Assembly: GCF_009017415.1 (NCBI RefSeq)
Contig: NC_092404.1
Span: 620,001 to 684,000 of the forward strand
Reading direction: 5' to 3'
DNA: 64,000 nucleotides
DNA from: Aspergillus flavus
Lineage: Eukaryota > Ascomycota > Eurotiomycetes > Eurotiales > Aspergillaceae
Part shown: positions 1 through 14,298 of the stretch, piece by piece
Layout of the letters: each line of letters opens with the position of its first letter
Position numbering within the stretch: the first letter of the stretch is position 1
Position numbers and translations under genes: made by a program
The notes under the pieces: model-generated
Database searches by the model: none
What the model was told of the DNA's origin: nothing
Seen by the model: only the letters and a program-made list of their open reading frames with translations

Positions 1-1972
1 TATAAGCAAGAATATACAACACCAACCCTAAACAGCGTTAAGCACCTCCCACCTATCTTCCCCTATAGTATCACTGAAGACATGATTATAGAAAATCAAC
101 TTTGCTTTTCAAACTTGACACTCTTTCCGTCCATCTTCTTAATTTTCAGAGCCTCAATGTCAACGCCGGGAACAGTACGTACCTAGACACAACATTAACC
201 ACACACTCTTTATAACAAGAGGGGTTTTTTTTTTTAATAAAAAAAAAAAAAAGAGAGAACTACATTCAAGGCAACAAGATGACTGAATTGCGGAATAGTA
301 CTTCTCGCATAAACACTAGTCCCACAATTCCTACAGAAATAATGGGGGACCTGTTCGGAAGCAAAGCGATAAGCCTGCTCGTCAGAAAGTTAGCCAAGAT
401 AATAATACCCTGCATAAAAAGGACCCAGTGCAATGACGCAACAAAGATTCTTAGGATTAATAATAATAACAACAAAAGAGGACGAAAAAGGTAAATAGAA
501 AAAGAAAACAACCTTCACAGAGTCCTCCCTCGGAAACTCAAAATCGTCTATTTTCGGATAAACCAGTAAATAGCCATTAATATGGCAAATGGAGCCTGCG
601 TCATTCGGGGATAAAATTAGCCCAGATAGGGAAGAATTAGGCGTAAATGCCGCATGCCAGAATTCGGTTTAATTGCCGACGGTGAGATAAATGGGATTAG
701 TTAGGTTAAACCTACAGTTACACTGGACGACCTCCTGTTCCTCAATCGGTGGCGATAATGAAAAGGTGTACTTGACTTGGCCACAGTGGCAACTTCCGGC
801 GTATGACTTGGCTTCTGCCATTGATGGGGGTGCTTAGGCGTCTGAGAATGTTGTTATCGCTAGGATCGCGAGAGGATCTACGTGTGGGGTTCGGGGGGGT
901 CTTTTATACTCGGCAGAATCGGTTGCTACTATTATTATGGCAGGGACCCCTGCTCGTATTGGATGGTACCACCAAGCCACTCAACGTGTGAATTTAGTGG
1001 TTAGTGCTGATGTGAGAGGGATCTAGGTCTGGCGACTGCTGAGCCGCAATGCTAACAGCTATGAAGGCAGCTACTAATCGAAACTGAGTTTATTGGTAAA
1101 ATGGGAGAGAGCACTGGCCACCTGAGAGCTAAGCTAGAGCTCTGGGAGCTCGACGGGTTTCCCCTTAAGGTTAATAAGATAGCTCGGCCGGCAACTTCGG
1201 CTTTCCTAGAAGACACATACCTTGATCGTAGCTCTGGTGAAGTCTCTTAATAAGCTGCTTATCAGCGTGTCCTGAATCCTCTACATCTCCTGATTTTATC
1301 GGTTCAAACGAAAGCACGCTGATCGTGGATTCGTGGAATGTAATGGCCTTGGTGTAGGGCTACGACGAGGTGTCCAAGGCAGAAGAAGCTGGTTAATTTG
1401 GTAAGAGGGTATATCATGAGGTCTCCAATTTGATCGACATTTCTACAGTGGAGAGCTCCAGTGCAATAGTCAAACGTAGGCTTCAATGCAAGGGGGCGGA
1501 GGAGTGCAGGTTAACCGCCGGGGTTTGAGTCTGAAGCAGGTGCTTATTTATTCTCTTGCAGCCGCCAGCATCAAGTTGCATCATATACAATCATAGTTTC
1601 GCAACATGCATGGTTCGGCAGAGCTGTAAATGCTCACAGGGTCAAAGGACAGGCTGATGATCTGAAGAAACGGTCCCATTAACGTTCAAGATGCTCTCAT
1701 AGTTAACATTCCATACAGGCTGGATTCCCCACCCCCTACGTTGTTGGTTCCACTCTGAACATTCCACATCCTTGCTTCCCGTCTGGGTGTGTGAAAGTCC
1801 CAAGCAATTGCTCGATAGAATAGCCAAGTAACCTAGCACCAGCGTAGCTGCTATTTAATATGCGGTGCAACGCACCGTATTTCACATGTGTAGTGCTAAT
1901 ATCTCCCCGATCCCTTTTCTTCCCTTCATACCTCGGAGCCGACTTTGTCAGTCTTCGTCACCATAGTCCAAG
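1..1972. other. Gene-poor sequence upstream of the permease
   Basis: No open frame here shows a recognisable family or convincing exon structure. A homopolymer T run followed by an A run lies at about 226-252. The last 100 bases are the 5' leader and promoter of the permease that starts at 1973. I see no RNA gene or mobile element. Confidence 0.5.
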
Positions 1973-3885
1973 ATGACTGACACCGCAGATATCAAGAATC
2001 AGCTTCCGTACGAGGTAGAAAAACTATCCGACGAGAGCCTTGCTCCAGACGATGCCGTCCTCCAGGCCCAGGGTCATCGGCCCGAGCTTGCACGGTCATT
2101 TTCCTGGGTGGGAGCCATTGGATTGTCGTTCAGGTAGGGCCATCCACAACAAGCCGCATGAAGTCCCGTTCACTGACTTAGGTAGTATTGCCAACTCATG
2201 GTTAGGTTACGGAGCAACGTTCGGAACGCCCCTGGCATATGGAGGTGGCCCGACCGTCCTCTTCGGAGTGATGATTGCGGCGGTAGCGCAATGGATCGTG
2301 CTGCTAGGACTGGCAGAGCTATGCTCTGCATTACCCTCTTCAGGGGTTCGTTCAATTTCGCTATCATCATGCTTCGACCACGCTGACAACCTCTAGGGTC
2401 AATATCACTTCACATATATCCTCGCTCCACCGAAGTACAAGAAGTTTGCCGCATACACAGTTGGTATTACCAATGTAATAGCATGGTGGGTTAGTGCGGC
2501 ATCGGGCATCATCTATACAGGCATCTCGGCGTTTGGGATAGCAGTGTTCTGGTATCCAGACTTTCAGCATGAGAGGTGGCAAATATACTTGTGTTATGTG
2601 TTGGTGGTCACTTTGACCTGTAAGGCCCCAAGGTCTGCTTATAGACGCCGTGACTAATTGATTAGTGGTTCCTGTCTTCGCCGTTCCACAGAGACGTTAT
2701 GATTACCTGACGAAAACCACGTTTACCCTGTCCATAACCGGCTTAATCATAGTCTTGATAGCTGTGCTCGCCTCAGGCCGGGGACGCTACCATCCTGAAA
2801 TCCTCACGACGTTCCAGGGGACCAGTGGCTGGGACACGGCCCCAGCATGGTTGCTGAGCATCACGATGGGACAATACTGCTATGCGGCTATCGGAGCTGT
2901 CACACATATCGCGGAGGAAATGCCACAACCGGGCCGGAGGATCCCTCTTGTGATGTATGATCGACCACAGATAAATGTTGACATTCTGCTAACTGTTGGC
3001 AGTAATCTCGGAGTCCTAGTAGGTGTTATGACAGCTGTACCGTGGGTCACAGTGATGCTCTGCGGCATCCATGACATTGATGCAGTTCACAAGGCTTTCA
3101 TCCCTAGCATGGAGGTCTACTACCAAGCGACAGGAAGCAAGGTGGGCGCCACAGCGCTGCAAGCCTTCATGACATTTCTGTATTGGAGTAAGTCGGTGTC
3201 CTTTGGTGTGTAGTACTATACTAACCGGTCAGCCTGCGGTCCAAGCCAATGGATAACCTCGAGTCGGATCGCGTGGGCGTTCTCTAGAGATGTATGTTTC
3301 CAGGCGCAGCCAAGAATTAAGGTGTGTGATGCTTACCAAAACAGAACGGCCTTCCTTTCTCCCACTATTGGAATTTCATCGACCCGAAGTTCAACATCCC
3401 CGTGCGCACCACATTCCTGTCGGTTTCGTTCTGTCTCCTTTACGGCCTGGTCTATATCGCCAGTTCGACCGCATTCAACTGCATCGTGAACATGTCGATC
3501 CTCTTCTTGAACATCAGCTTCACCGTCCCACAGGCCATCCTGGCGACAGTTGGACGGGACAAGCTTCCGGTACGCGCTTTTAACCTGGGTCGATGGGGAT
3601 ACGCAGTGAATATTTTCTCCACCGTATGGTTGACTTTCAGTGGGATACTGTTCTGTTTCCCGACCAAACTACCGGCAACAGCAGGGTCGATGAATTAGTA
3701 AGTGCTTTTGTCATCCTTGCCATCTCGACCCGCGTCCTTGAGAGTACTAATGTGGATATAGTGGGTCGGCTGTCCTAGTGGGAGTGTATATCCTTATAAT
3801 GCTACTGTGGTTAGAGCGGAAGAATAAGTTCACCGGGCCAAAGATCAACTGGGATGCATTGAACATGAGCAACAAATTGGCATGA
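1973..3885 (+). CDS. APC-family amino-acid/choline permease (GABA-permease-like)
   Basis: Polytopic plasma-membrane transporter of the fungal amino acid/choline permease group; the substrate cannot be read from sequence. Proposed exons are 1973-2133, 2186-2345, 2397-2619, 2666-2954, 3003-3187, 3233-3291, 3345-3697 and 3762-3885. They keep one frame and give 517 aa, normal for the family. The N-terminal part has the typical SFSW-GAIG start of TM1, then NSWLGYGA, GTPLAYGGGP and GLAELCSALPSSGGQY. Later segments include VYYQATGSK and RDKLPVRAFNLG, both characteristic. At the first acceptor, TAG at 2179-2181 would give an in-frame stop, so the second AG (2184-2185) is used. No break is seen. It lies on the same strand as the next transporter but is separated by about 860 bases. 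Confidence 0.88.
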
Positions 3886-4748
3886 GGGCCAAGGGAGCTT
3901 CGCCATGGGTTTGCTGTGCGAGCTGGAGTGCGAGGTGGGGTTGAATATGATGGACCGCCAACCGATCAGCTGGTTCAAACGTGGGAAATTTGGAGTTGGG
4001 TGTTCTACCATATTAGGCATAGTGTATCTCGTATATGTATCCAGAATCCAATAAGATTAGATCTCCTTCTGTGCAGCACTAAGCTTGAAAGGGTAGATCC
4101 GCCAGCAACCCGATCACTTTCCATTTTGGGTACTTCCGATCATGTCAACAGCTTCAAAGTCTTCATGTATCCGCCACAAAAGTAGGCTGATGACTCGCCC
4201 TCAACGTCTAGAATCCTTCAAGGGTATCTTTCCTGTTAAGCTGGTTCGTATAAGCTTATCGCACCTGAAGCTAATTTACATTACTAGTGCTGGACCTCAA
4301 CACCTGTCTACGTGCTTCTTGCCGATTGATGCTCAATTGCTCATTTTGTCCTTTCCTCGAAGAAAGGAGGGCTCTTAAAATGTACTCTTACTTAGTAGTG
4401 CCACGAAATAAATGTACAAACTATGATATCTCACGGACCTCCTTTGGGGTCTATAGAGGACGTGTATCAAGTCTCACATGGGCTATTCATGTCGAAAAGA
4501 CCAACACCTCGTCTGCCTCTCGTCGCACCGTTGTGGGGATGTGGACTGATTTAGTTTTGGGTCAATGTGGCAATGGATCGATGAATCACATCCTACACGG
4601 TTGGACCGACAATACTTGGCAAAGAAGTAACTGTAGGGCCAATTTAGGCTGTATTCCACTACTCTTTACTTGGTTTAGCGCTGTGCTGGGTCCTGTCGAT
4701 ATAAAGACCCAGATCCTAATTTCTGAATCTCAGAAGTTACCCAAAAGC
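3886..4748. other. Intergenic region between two transporter genes
   Basis: Contains the 3' end of the permease and the promoter of the MFS gene. Open frames here are short or merge into the MFS first exon without family support. Nothing else is recognised. Confidence 0.5.
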
Positions 4749-6294
4749 ATGGCGACTAACAATCCAGACTTAGACAGTGCTTTAGCACAGCAAAGCCCAA
4801 CTCCTGAAAAGAGCGCACAGCAGGCTAAGCCTGTATTTAAAGAGGCGGAACGATGGAATCATCCCAGGTCCAATATACTCAAGACGCTGGCTACATTTTG
4901 GAGTTTTCTGGTGATGGGAGCGAATGATGCCGCGTATGGGGTAAGTTCAATTGCCGGTTGATCAGAGCATAGCTAATATTTATAGCCTTTAATTCCATAT
5001 GTAAGCGTGAACCCTACACGTTATTAGATCCACCGCTGATTGCTTAGCTCGAAAATTATTATAATCTCTCTTATACTATCGTCTCTCTAGTTTTCCTGTC
5101 ACCGCTGGGCGGCTATACCCTGGCTGCGCTACTTAACAACAAGATCCATACAACGCTTGGTCGCCGCGGAGTGGCCTGGATTTCCCCGGGATGCCATTTA
5201 TTGGCATATATTGTCAATTGCGTCCATCCCCCATATCCAGTTCTAGTAGTGTCCTTCATTTTCGCGGGTTTCGGAAATGGATTGGCGGACTCAGCCTGGA
5301 ACGCTTGGATTGGCAATATGGCCAATGCCAACGAACTCCTGGGACTCCTACACGGACTATATGGTGTTGGGGCAGTTCTGAGCCCACTGATAGCGACTTC
5401 GTTAATTACGGAGGCAAAAGTGCCCTGGTACTATTTTTACTATATTATGGTATGTCGTTATCTCAGATGTGTTGAGAAAGTCTCTGATATAATAGCTTTA
5501 CAGATTGGTTGTGCCGCTATGGAGCTTGCGTTTTGTCTAACTGTCTTTTGGGATTCCACAGCAGCAGCCTTACAGGAGGCTACTCCCCAAGGGGACGACC
5601 CTGCTGGAGGCCTGCGTCAAGCTCTCTTCACGAAGCGATCTGCTAGGGTCACTTGGATTTGCGCATTCTTCCTCCTCGGGTATGTCGGCATTGAAGTCGC
5701 TTTGGGCGGATGGATCGTGACGTTCATGATGCGAGTGCGACACGGAGAAGACTTCGCCAGCGGCATGGTAGCCACGGGCTTCTGGCTAGGCATTGCCTGT
5801 GGTCGAGTAGTACTCGGTTTCATCACTCCACGAATCGGGGAAAAGATGGCCATTATCGTATGTATCTCCAATCTGCTTCCCACCTTCGTTCGTTCCAAAT
5901 CAACTAACATATTAACTTCGACAAGGTATACTCCCTCTTCGCAATAGCCTGTGGACTCATCCTCTGGCTCGTGCCTAACTTCTACGCATCCGCCGTCGCG
6001 GTCTCATTCCAGGGATTCTTCCTCGGTCCTTTCTTCCCAGCTGCAGTTATTGTCGCTACCAAGTTGCTTCCACGAGCATTACACGTCAGTGCCATTGGGT
6101 TTGCGGCGGCATTTGGAGGTGGTGGAGCTGCTGTGCTGCCTTTCGTTGTGGGCGCTATTGCACAGGCGCGAGGTGTGCAGGTCTTGCAGCCATTTATCAT
6201 TGGTCTCTCCGGTGGGATTTTGTTGTTATGGTTGGGGCTTCCACGGATGCCAAAGAAAGGCGACAAAAAGGGGGAGGGGACTTCGCATGTATAG
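4749..6294 (+). CDS. MFS transporter (fucose-permease/Bsc6-like)
   Basis: Twelve-TM major facilitator protein, probably in the plasma membrane; substrate unknown. Exons 4749-4940, 4986-5000, 5048-5449, 5504-5857 and 5926-6294 are all in phase 0 and give 443 aa. Exon 2 is a 15-base micro-exon that restores the TM1 motif (GANDAAYG then PLIPY). Family-typical stretches follow: LLNNKIH, ADSAWNAWIGNM, LHGLYGVGAVLSPLIATS, and GRVVLGFITPRIGEK in the second half. The ATG at 4749 is chosen because the longer open frame upstream of it has no family character. A hydrophilic N-terminus of about 45 residues precedes TM1. Intact. Confidence 0.87.
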
Positions 6295-6505
6295 ATGATT
6301 GCTATTTATATATTTGAGCACTAGGGTTAATATATTTTAGGCGTAAGATGGCTTTGTCATAATAGGACAGTTTGAGCACTAGTGAGGCTTGATTAAAATC
6401 ATACGCTATCTAGAAGATGTTATCATAAATTTTCCTTGCTGGGTTATGGAAAGTTCTGATATTAATATTACCCTGTCGAATTGCTTAATTATCTACATAA
6501 TTAAT
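6295..6505. other. AT-rich 3' flank of the MFS gene
   Basis: AT-rich sequence between the MFS stop codon and the MITE. No gene is seen. Confidence 0.5.
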
Positions 6506-6507
6506 TA

Positions 6508-6792
6508 CAGTGGGATGCAAAAAGTTTGAAACCATCCGCTTGACCGCCCTACATACCGCCATATACTAACCCACCAAATTCAGTATTTGAACCTACACAC
6601 GTCTATCTACACATCGACTTATAGCTTCTAGGAAGGAGATAGATGCTGGTTATTAAGTTGGGTAACCTGTAAACTAAGTATTCAGGCCCAGGTATGGTTT
6701 TTGCGAGGTTTCTGCCGTGTAAAATAGTAAAATTAGGAAGGCGGTTAGATCAGGCAATAAATGGATAGTTTCAAACTTTTTGCATCCCACTG
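6508..6792. mobile_element. 285-bp MITE with Tc1/mariner-type ends
   Basis: The left end (from 6508, CAGTGGGATGCAAAAAGT) and the right end (to 6792) are inverted copies over about 30 bases with one mismatch. Each end is flanked by TA (6506-6507 and 6793-6794), the usual target-site duplication of Tc1/mariner/pogo elements. The interior has no transposase and is too short to code, so this is a non-autonomous element. CAGTGGGATGCAAAAAGT resembles ends of fungal Fot/pogo elements as I recall them; this was not searched. Confidence 0.85.
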
Positions 6793-6918
6793 TATGCCCA
6801 CAATTCGATAAGATAACTATCGGGAAAACATAGATCCAGTCGACTAGGCTCGGATTCGAATCGTGCTAGACCGACTCAGGTGAACTCATTAACCCCGTTT
6901 ACGGAGGATTATAGCGGC

Positions 6919-7545
6919 CACTCCGCAACAACGGGTTCTTATCGATTTCTGCCAGCAGAATTCCCAAAACAAATCTATATATTTAATATTTCTGTATTTA
7001 TACCTCCGAAGCCAGTATAAATACTAGGAAATCTATGTATTATATATATTTCTATATAAAATCTACTATTTAAAAGAAAAGATTACTAGAAAATCGCTGT
7101 ATATTATATCTGTAATAGAGTGTATTAGAACTACAATTAATTTTATAGTAGTCTCTAACTGTGAACGATAACCCCTAAACTCTAGGCATCTTGGCCCCTA
7201 AAATCTAGGTATGTAATCCCTAAGGTTTAGACACTACGGCCCCTAAATTTTAGGCACGGGTGGCCCTGAATTTGCCTTTATTAAAAGGCGGTAAGTCAAC
7301 GGGAACTATTTTAGTGCATACTATATGTATAATACATCTGTATTACACTAATATTTTTTTATTAAGTATTTCTACTTATATTTTATTAGAAACTATACTT
7401 TTATTTGTAATTTATTAAGAAATATATATAAAATATCTATATTACAAGCCCTTTCTACATAATATTCTATATTAGTAGAGATAGCGATACAGTATAATAC
7501 TAGGCGGTAGATGGACTTAGTGAGGAGAATCGTTGTTGCGGAGTG
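6919..7545. repeat. Inverted repeat bounding an AT-rich segment
   Basis: The 15-mer CACTCCGCAACAACG at 6919-6933 has its exact reverse complement at 7531-7545, and similarity continues weakly inward. The enclosed 597 bases are AT-rich and non-coding. This could be the ends of a mutated DNA transposon; I see no clear target-site duplication. Confidence 0.55.
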
Positions 7546-8140
7546 TCAGAGGAATATCTACTAGTCAGGATAGAGGACCTGTCAACTAGGTAAGGATACG
7601 TGGGCAAAGCACTAGGCAGTAGATACTAGAGATAGAAGATTAATTCTTGATTTTCTACTAATAACTATAGTACTAATTTATAGTTAAGAATCTCTAAGAT
7701 TCTCTATATATAATAATTAATTCTTTTAATAGAGCTACTATATATTATTAAAAAGATAATAGATATAGATACTAAAAATACTATTTAGCTATTAAAATAT
7801 CTATATATTTAGAATAGAGTATATTATATAATTATTTTATATAATTATTATTATTTCTATAATAATTATATTTCTTTTTTTTAGATTAATTATTTTAAAG
7901 TAGCAATTAATATATTATTCACGTTAAGTAGTTAATATTTTAAAAATATATTAAATATTCTATATAGAAATATTAACTTTATATAAATTATTATTAAATA
8001 AATAATAATTATCTATAATAATAATATTAATATTAATAAGATATTAGATAAGCTTTTTTTTATTATTTCTATATTTTATTTTTTTTTATTCTATAATATC
8101 TTTTTTATATATTATAAATCTTTTCTTTCTCTATATTTTA
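6950..8140. other. Extremely AT-rich block, likely RIP-mutated repeat
   Basis: Long runs of only A and T, dense in stop codons in all frames, with an abrupt change to GC-rich sequence at about 8150. This is the usual look of repeat-induced point mutation in ascomycetes. No coding remnant can be read. Confidence 0.65.
7172..7270. repeat. Short degenerate tandem repeat with CCCTAAA cores
   Basis: Four diverged units of about 25-28 bases, each beginning with a form of CCCCTAAA followed by a form of TCTAGGCA. The unit spacing differs from a true telomere array. Confidence 0.5.
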
Positions 8141-9445
8141 AATCTAGTATTCTGACGGACGGCAAGCGGGGCGCCAGAAACGGCTCCCATTGCTCGCCGT
8201 CCTGCCGTTGCTGACCGCTTGCCGCCCACGGCCATCTCATTACCCGGAACGGCTTAGCGCTTACTACGTTCGGCCTAGCGCCCTCTTCCCTTCCGTCTCG
8301 CCGCTTTTGCCCGTCCGCTCGCTGCCCCAACACCATCTATATAACCCCGACCCTTCGCCCTCGACCGGACACGCACTTTCTCTTCCCAATTTTCCCCTCC
8401 CGTCTCGCCTCAGCTGCTGCACTGCCCCCTTCCCCCCTTTTTCCTGCATGCCGCGTTATCCGAAGATTGCCTCGATTGGGTAAAGCACCCTGCCTGGCGT
8501 CCTCCTTTCATTTCCAGTTGCCTGTCCCAGGACGGAGTCGCCGACAGGCCAACGGGCTCATCCGGTGGGATCAGACTCCCCAGTCTTACGCCATCCTCCG
8601 CTGATGTTGAATGCATAGGGTGCAGCTTTCGGACATGGTCTTGCTTCCCCCCTTTTTCCCGTGGGCGGACCTGAGTCTCGCATCTTCACTTCGGGATGCG
8701 GTTGCCTAAGCTCTCGCGGTGGTAGACTCCTCCAGCCTTCTTTGCTTTCTCTGGGTACTTGCTCATCCTTCTGCTCTATGAGGAACGCCACTGACGCATG
8801 TCCAGGAATGCCTTGTCTGCCTTGGTTTCCCTCTCGCGGCGGCCGCGAAGGGTGGCACCCGGACTCCACTTTCAGATTCGGAAAGTCTTTTGACCACTTG
8901 CATCAGTCACTGGTTCGATTTCTGCAGCGTGCTCCCATGTGCTTCAGGTCTGTTGAGCGCGATAGCCAATAGCGAAAATACCGCACTGCCGCCTGGGGGC
9001 TCAGCTCTGGCCCCAAATCCTGCGATGTCCAGCTTTCCGAAGTAGAAGCTGCAACATGGGAATGTGATTTGTTCAGAGTGCCCCTTCGAGTCACACGATG
9101 GCCTGTTTCCGTGAGCCCAGTGCAAGTGGACCGGCCTGAACGAACCAATGTGAACGAAGAGCAAGGCCAGATCGAATCGCCTATCTCCGCCTGTCGCACA
9201 AATTACGCTTCAGAGGCGGAGACGGACATTACCGAGAACGAGCCTGCTATCTAGCCTATGGGGCTCAGCCCCTATTATCCGTCGAGGTCGAAGCCATAGG
9301 CAGATTTTATAAGGAAGTCGGCAGAACCCCCAGAGACAGCTACCATGGCGAACTCTCCCCTTTTGCATCATATACATAGCACTCAGGAGCGAGAAATACA
9401 CCGTCCCCTACACACGTTGAACTTTCCCACGCTCCATCCTGAAAT
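8141..9445. other. GC-rich stretch without a recognisable gene
   Basis: GC-rich sequence beginning right after the AT block. A TATA-like CTATATAAC at about 8335-8343 is followed by a pyrimidine-rich leader and a short frame from the ATG at about 8448, which could be a first exon, but I find no family support. The last part is the 5' region of the Myb-domain gene. Confidence 0.4.
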
Positions 9446-10834
9446 ATGTCTGTCATTGCCTTCCCCATTGAAGCCTTCAGACCATGGAAACCCTCACAGC
9501 CCAAGCCAATCCCACGACGACGTCCACCCCGTGCCCATCATCACAAAGCCCCAGTTCCTGGCAGAAGCAGCCCTGCCCTTCCCAATGCACTTAATACCCT
9601 GGCTCCTCTGCACAGTTTGCATAGTCAACAAAACAATCATCAACACCCCCTCCCTGCACGACCGCCTGCCGAGGTTTGCGTCCATGGGAATCTCCGGTCA
9701 GACATCTGCCAGAGCGCATGTTCTGCGTCCGGTGAGGAGCCTGTCTCAACCTCCGGCGGTTCAAATGAGTTGTCTGTCACAGAACTTGATGAGTCGCCTG
9801 TGGTTACTGCGATGCACGCCGCAACGTCACCACAAGCGCAAACACGGTGTGGCTCGCCGGCTTCAGACCTGAACCGTCTCAGTGATTCCGTTACCACTGA
9901 CATCTCCATCGAATCGGAATGCTCTATCCAGGGAGTTGCTGGATGCCGCTCTCTATCGGAAAACCCAGCAAGCTCAACACCACAGCCTCCAGGCCTGCAC
10001 GAGCAGGCACTTGTACCAATTGATCCGGTCATCCTAAGCGATGAGTTTCGGTTAGAGTCGAACCAGCTATATCAAGACATCGGAGAGAGCGATGCCCTCT
10101 GGACGAGTCAACAAGAGCTGCCTTGTCTATATCCCGAACCGCCGATAGTACCACATAGCATATTCGACAATGACCACCTCTCCCTCAGGCTGACCAACGA
10201 GAATGGACCAGCCACTCATCGTCATTGTGGTGCACACTCTCGACAGGCACTTCCGGATCATAGTGCTGAAAGTAATGCACCTTCTCGAGACACACGGCAG
10301 CAGCATTGCAATAGCGACATCAACCGGGCCGAACTGCACAAGCGGCCATCGGCTGGATCGGATGAACGCAAAGGACGAAGGAACAAGCGTCAAAGACTTG
10401 AAGAGACAACCCCTTCGCCGGCGGGCAGCTCTTGCGCAAGCCTCCGCTTTCACTTTTTATCAGCACCGACAACCGCACGCTTAGAGTTCCTCTCTTGGTT
10501 GTTTGAAGGGGCACTCCCACGATGCACATTTGAGCCTGAAATATCCTCCAACATCGCACCTGCGAAGAGCACAGACGGTACACGGGTCCGAAAGCAAGTC
10601 CGCTGTGCCACACCTCAAGATGCAGACTCTTTGGATAACAGCAACACTCGAGAAAAATCGAGGAAAGGGATGCCATGGTTACCCGAAGAGGAGGACTTTT
10701 TGATAGATTTGAGGAATACTCGTGGACTACCTTGGTCTGACGTGATGAAGCTGTTTTCAGATCAATATCCCGGAAGGAGTCAGGGTTCTGTTCAGGTACA
10801 TTGGAGTACGAAGCTCAAGAAGAGATGCCCATGA
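9446..10834 (+). CDS. Myb/SANT-like domain protein
   Basis: Single-exon gene of 462 aa. The N-terminal 400 residues are low-complexity, rich in S, P, H and Q, and probably disordered. The C-terminal 55 residues form a Myb/SANT-like helix bundle. It starts at about residue 411 with MPWLPEEEDFLIDLRNTRGL, continues with a second tryptophan (PWSDVM), and ends with GRSQGSVQVHWSTKLKK, in the style of fungal single-Myb proteins. Role is inferred as DNA or chromatin binding in the nucleus. No target or pathway can be read. A long frame from 9345 on the same strand is a shadow in another phase. Confidence 0.75.
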   Translation: MSVIAFPIEAFRPWKPSQPKPIPRRRPPRAHHHKAPVPGRSSPALPNALNTLAPLHSLHSQQNNHQHPLPARPPAEVCVHGNLRSDICQSACSASGEEPVSTSGGSNELSVTELDESPVVTAMHAATSPQAQTRCGSPASDLNRLSDSVTTDISIESECSIQGVAGCRSLSENPASSTPQPPGLHEQALVPIDPVILSDEFRLESNQLYQDIGESDALWTSQQELPCLYPEPPIVPHSIFDNDHLSLRLTNENGPATHRHCGAHSRQALPDHSAESNAPSRDTRQQHCNSDINRAELHKRPSAGSDERKGRRNKRQRLEETTPSPAGSSCASLRFHFLSAPTTARLEFLSWLFEGALPRCTFEPEISSNIAPAKSTDGTRVRKQVRCATPQDADSLDNSNTREKSRKGMPWLPEEEDFLIDLRNTRGLPWSDVMKLFSDQYPGRSQGSVQVHWSTKLKKRCP

Positions 10835-11335
10835 GTACCCTCACATGTTGTGTGGTTGGGTTTAGATAACGATGTATGCTCAGCCAGCGGATCTTTTGGC
10901 CGACAAGGGACTCGGCATGGATAAGCTCCCAATCATGTCTGTAGGATTGTAAATCTCATTCTCATTCGTTATTGAGGCATACTCCTTTTAATCATTAGGA
11001 GCAGGGCATAATTTCGCTTGAGAGACTTACGCTCATCAGTCTCATGCCGCCCATCTTGCTTGATCTGCGCAATAATTCTTCCTAGTAGGTGGACTTACTG
11101 TCGCATTTCTGGGTAAGCAAATCCTTAAATAAGGGACGTCGATCGAAAGCCCCAGATCCCCAGCCGCCCTAGAGCTGTTGCAGCTGTACTAACGCCCTCT
11201 ATTTATTGATGTCAACGATGTTACTCCAGCCTCTCAGATCGGGAGATTGTATTTTGGTAAAAGATTTTGCTTGGGGAGCTTTATTGTTGTATATCCTACG
11301 GCGGGGTTCCTTTGGGCCAGCGGATAAAGTTGATA
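10835..11335. other. Convergent intergenic region
   Basis: Space between the 3' ends of the Myb-domain gene and the kinase gene, which point toward each other. No gene is recognised. Confidence 0.5.
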
Positions 11336-14040
<2,705 letters not shown>

Positions 14041-14245
14041 CCCGCCTCTACTACCCTCTACTGCCCTCTACTGCCCTCTACTGCCCTCTACTGCCCTCTA
14101 CTGCCCTCTACTGCCCTCTACTGCCCTCTACTGCCCTCTACTGCCCTCTACTGCCCTCTACTGCCCTCTACTGCCCTCTACTGCCCTCTACTGCCCTCTA
14201 CTGCCCTTTACTACCCTTAACTACCCTTTACTACCCTTTACTGGA
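14041..14245. repeat. Decamer tandem array, CTGCCCTCTA
   Basis: Fourteen perfect tandem copies of CTGCCCTCTA at 14061-14200, with about six degenerate copies at the edges (CTACCCTCTA, CTGCCCTTTA, CTACCCTTTA). Frames that read through it encode a repeated decapeptide; these are by-products of the repeat. A second array of the same unit in the same orientation lies at 16098-16199. Confidence 0.95.
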
Positions 14246-14298
14246 CTCCACCCGCCCTATGCGCGATTCAACTACAGAAATTACAAAGAGGAACAAAA

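Noticed and set aside
7172..7270. CCCTAAA-like units as internal telomere repeat
   Set aside because: Units are 25-28 bases, degenerate and only four; not a telomere array.
8335..8750. A gene with a TATA box at 8335 and first exon near 8448
   Set aside because: Possible splice sites exist, but the resulting protein shows no family or composition support.
8900..8935. B-box-like GGTTCGATTTC that could indicate a tRNA
   Set aside because: No cloverleaf stems can be formed with the flanking bases.
9345..9872. Open frame overlapping the start of the Myb-domain gene
   Set aside because: It lies in another phase of the same strand within a gene with clear C-terminal domain support.
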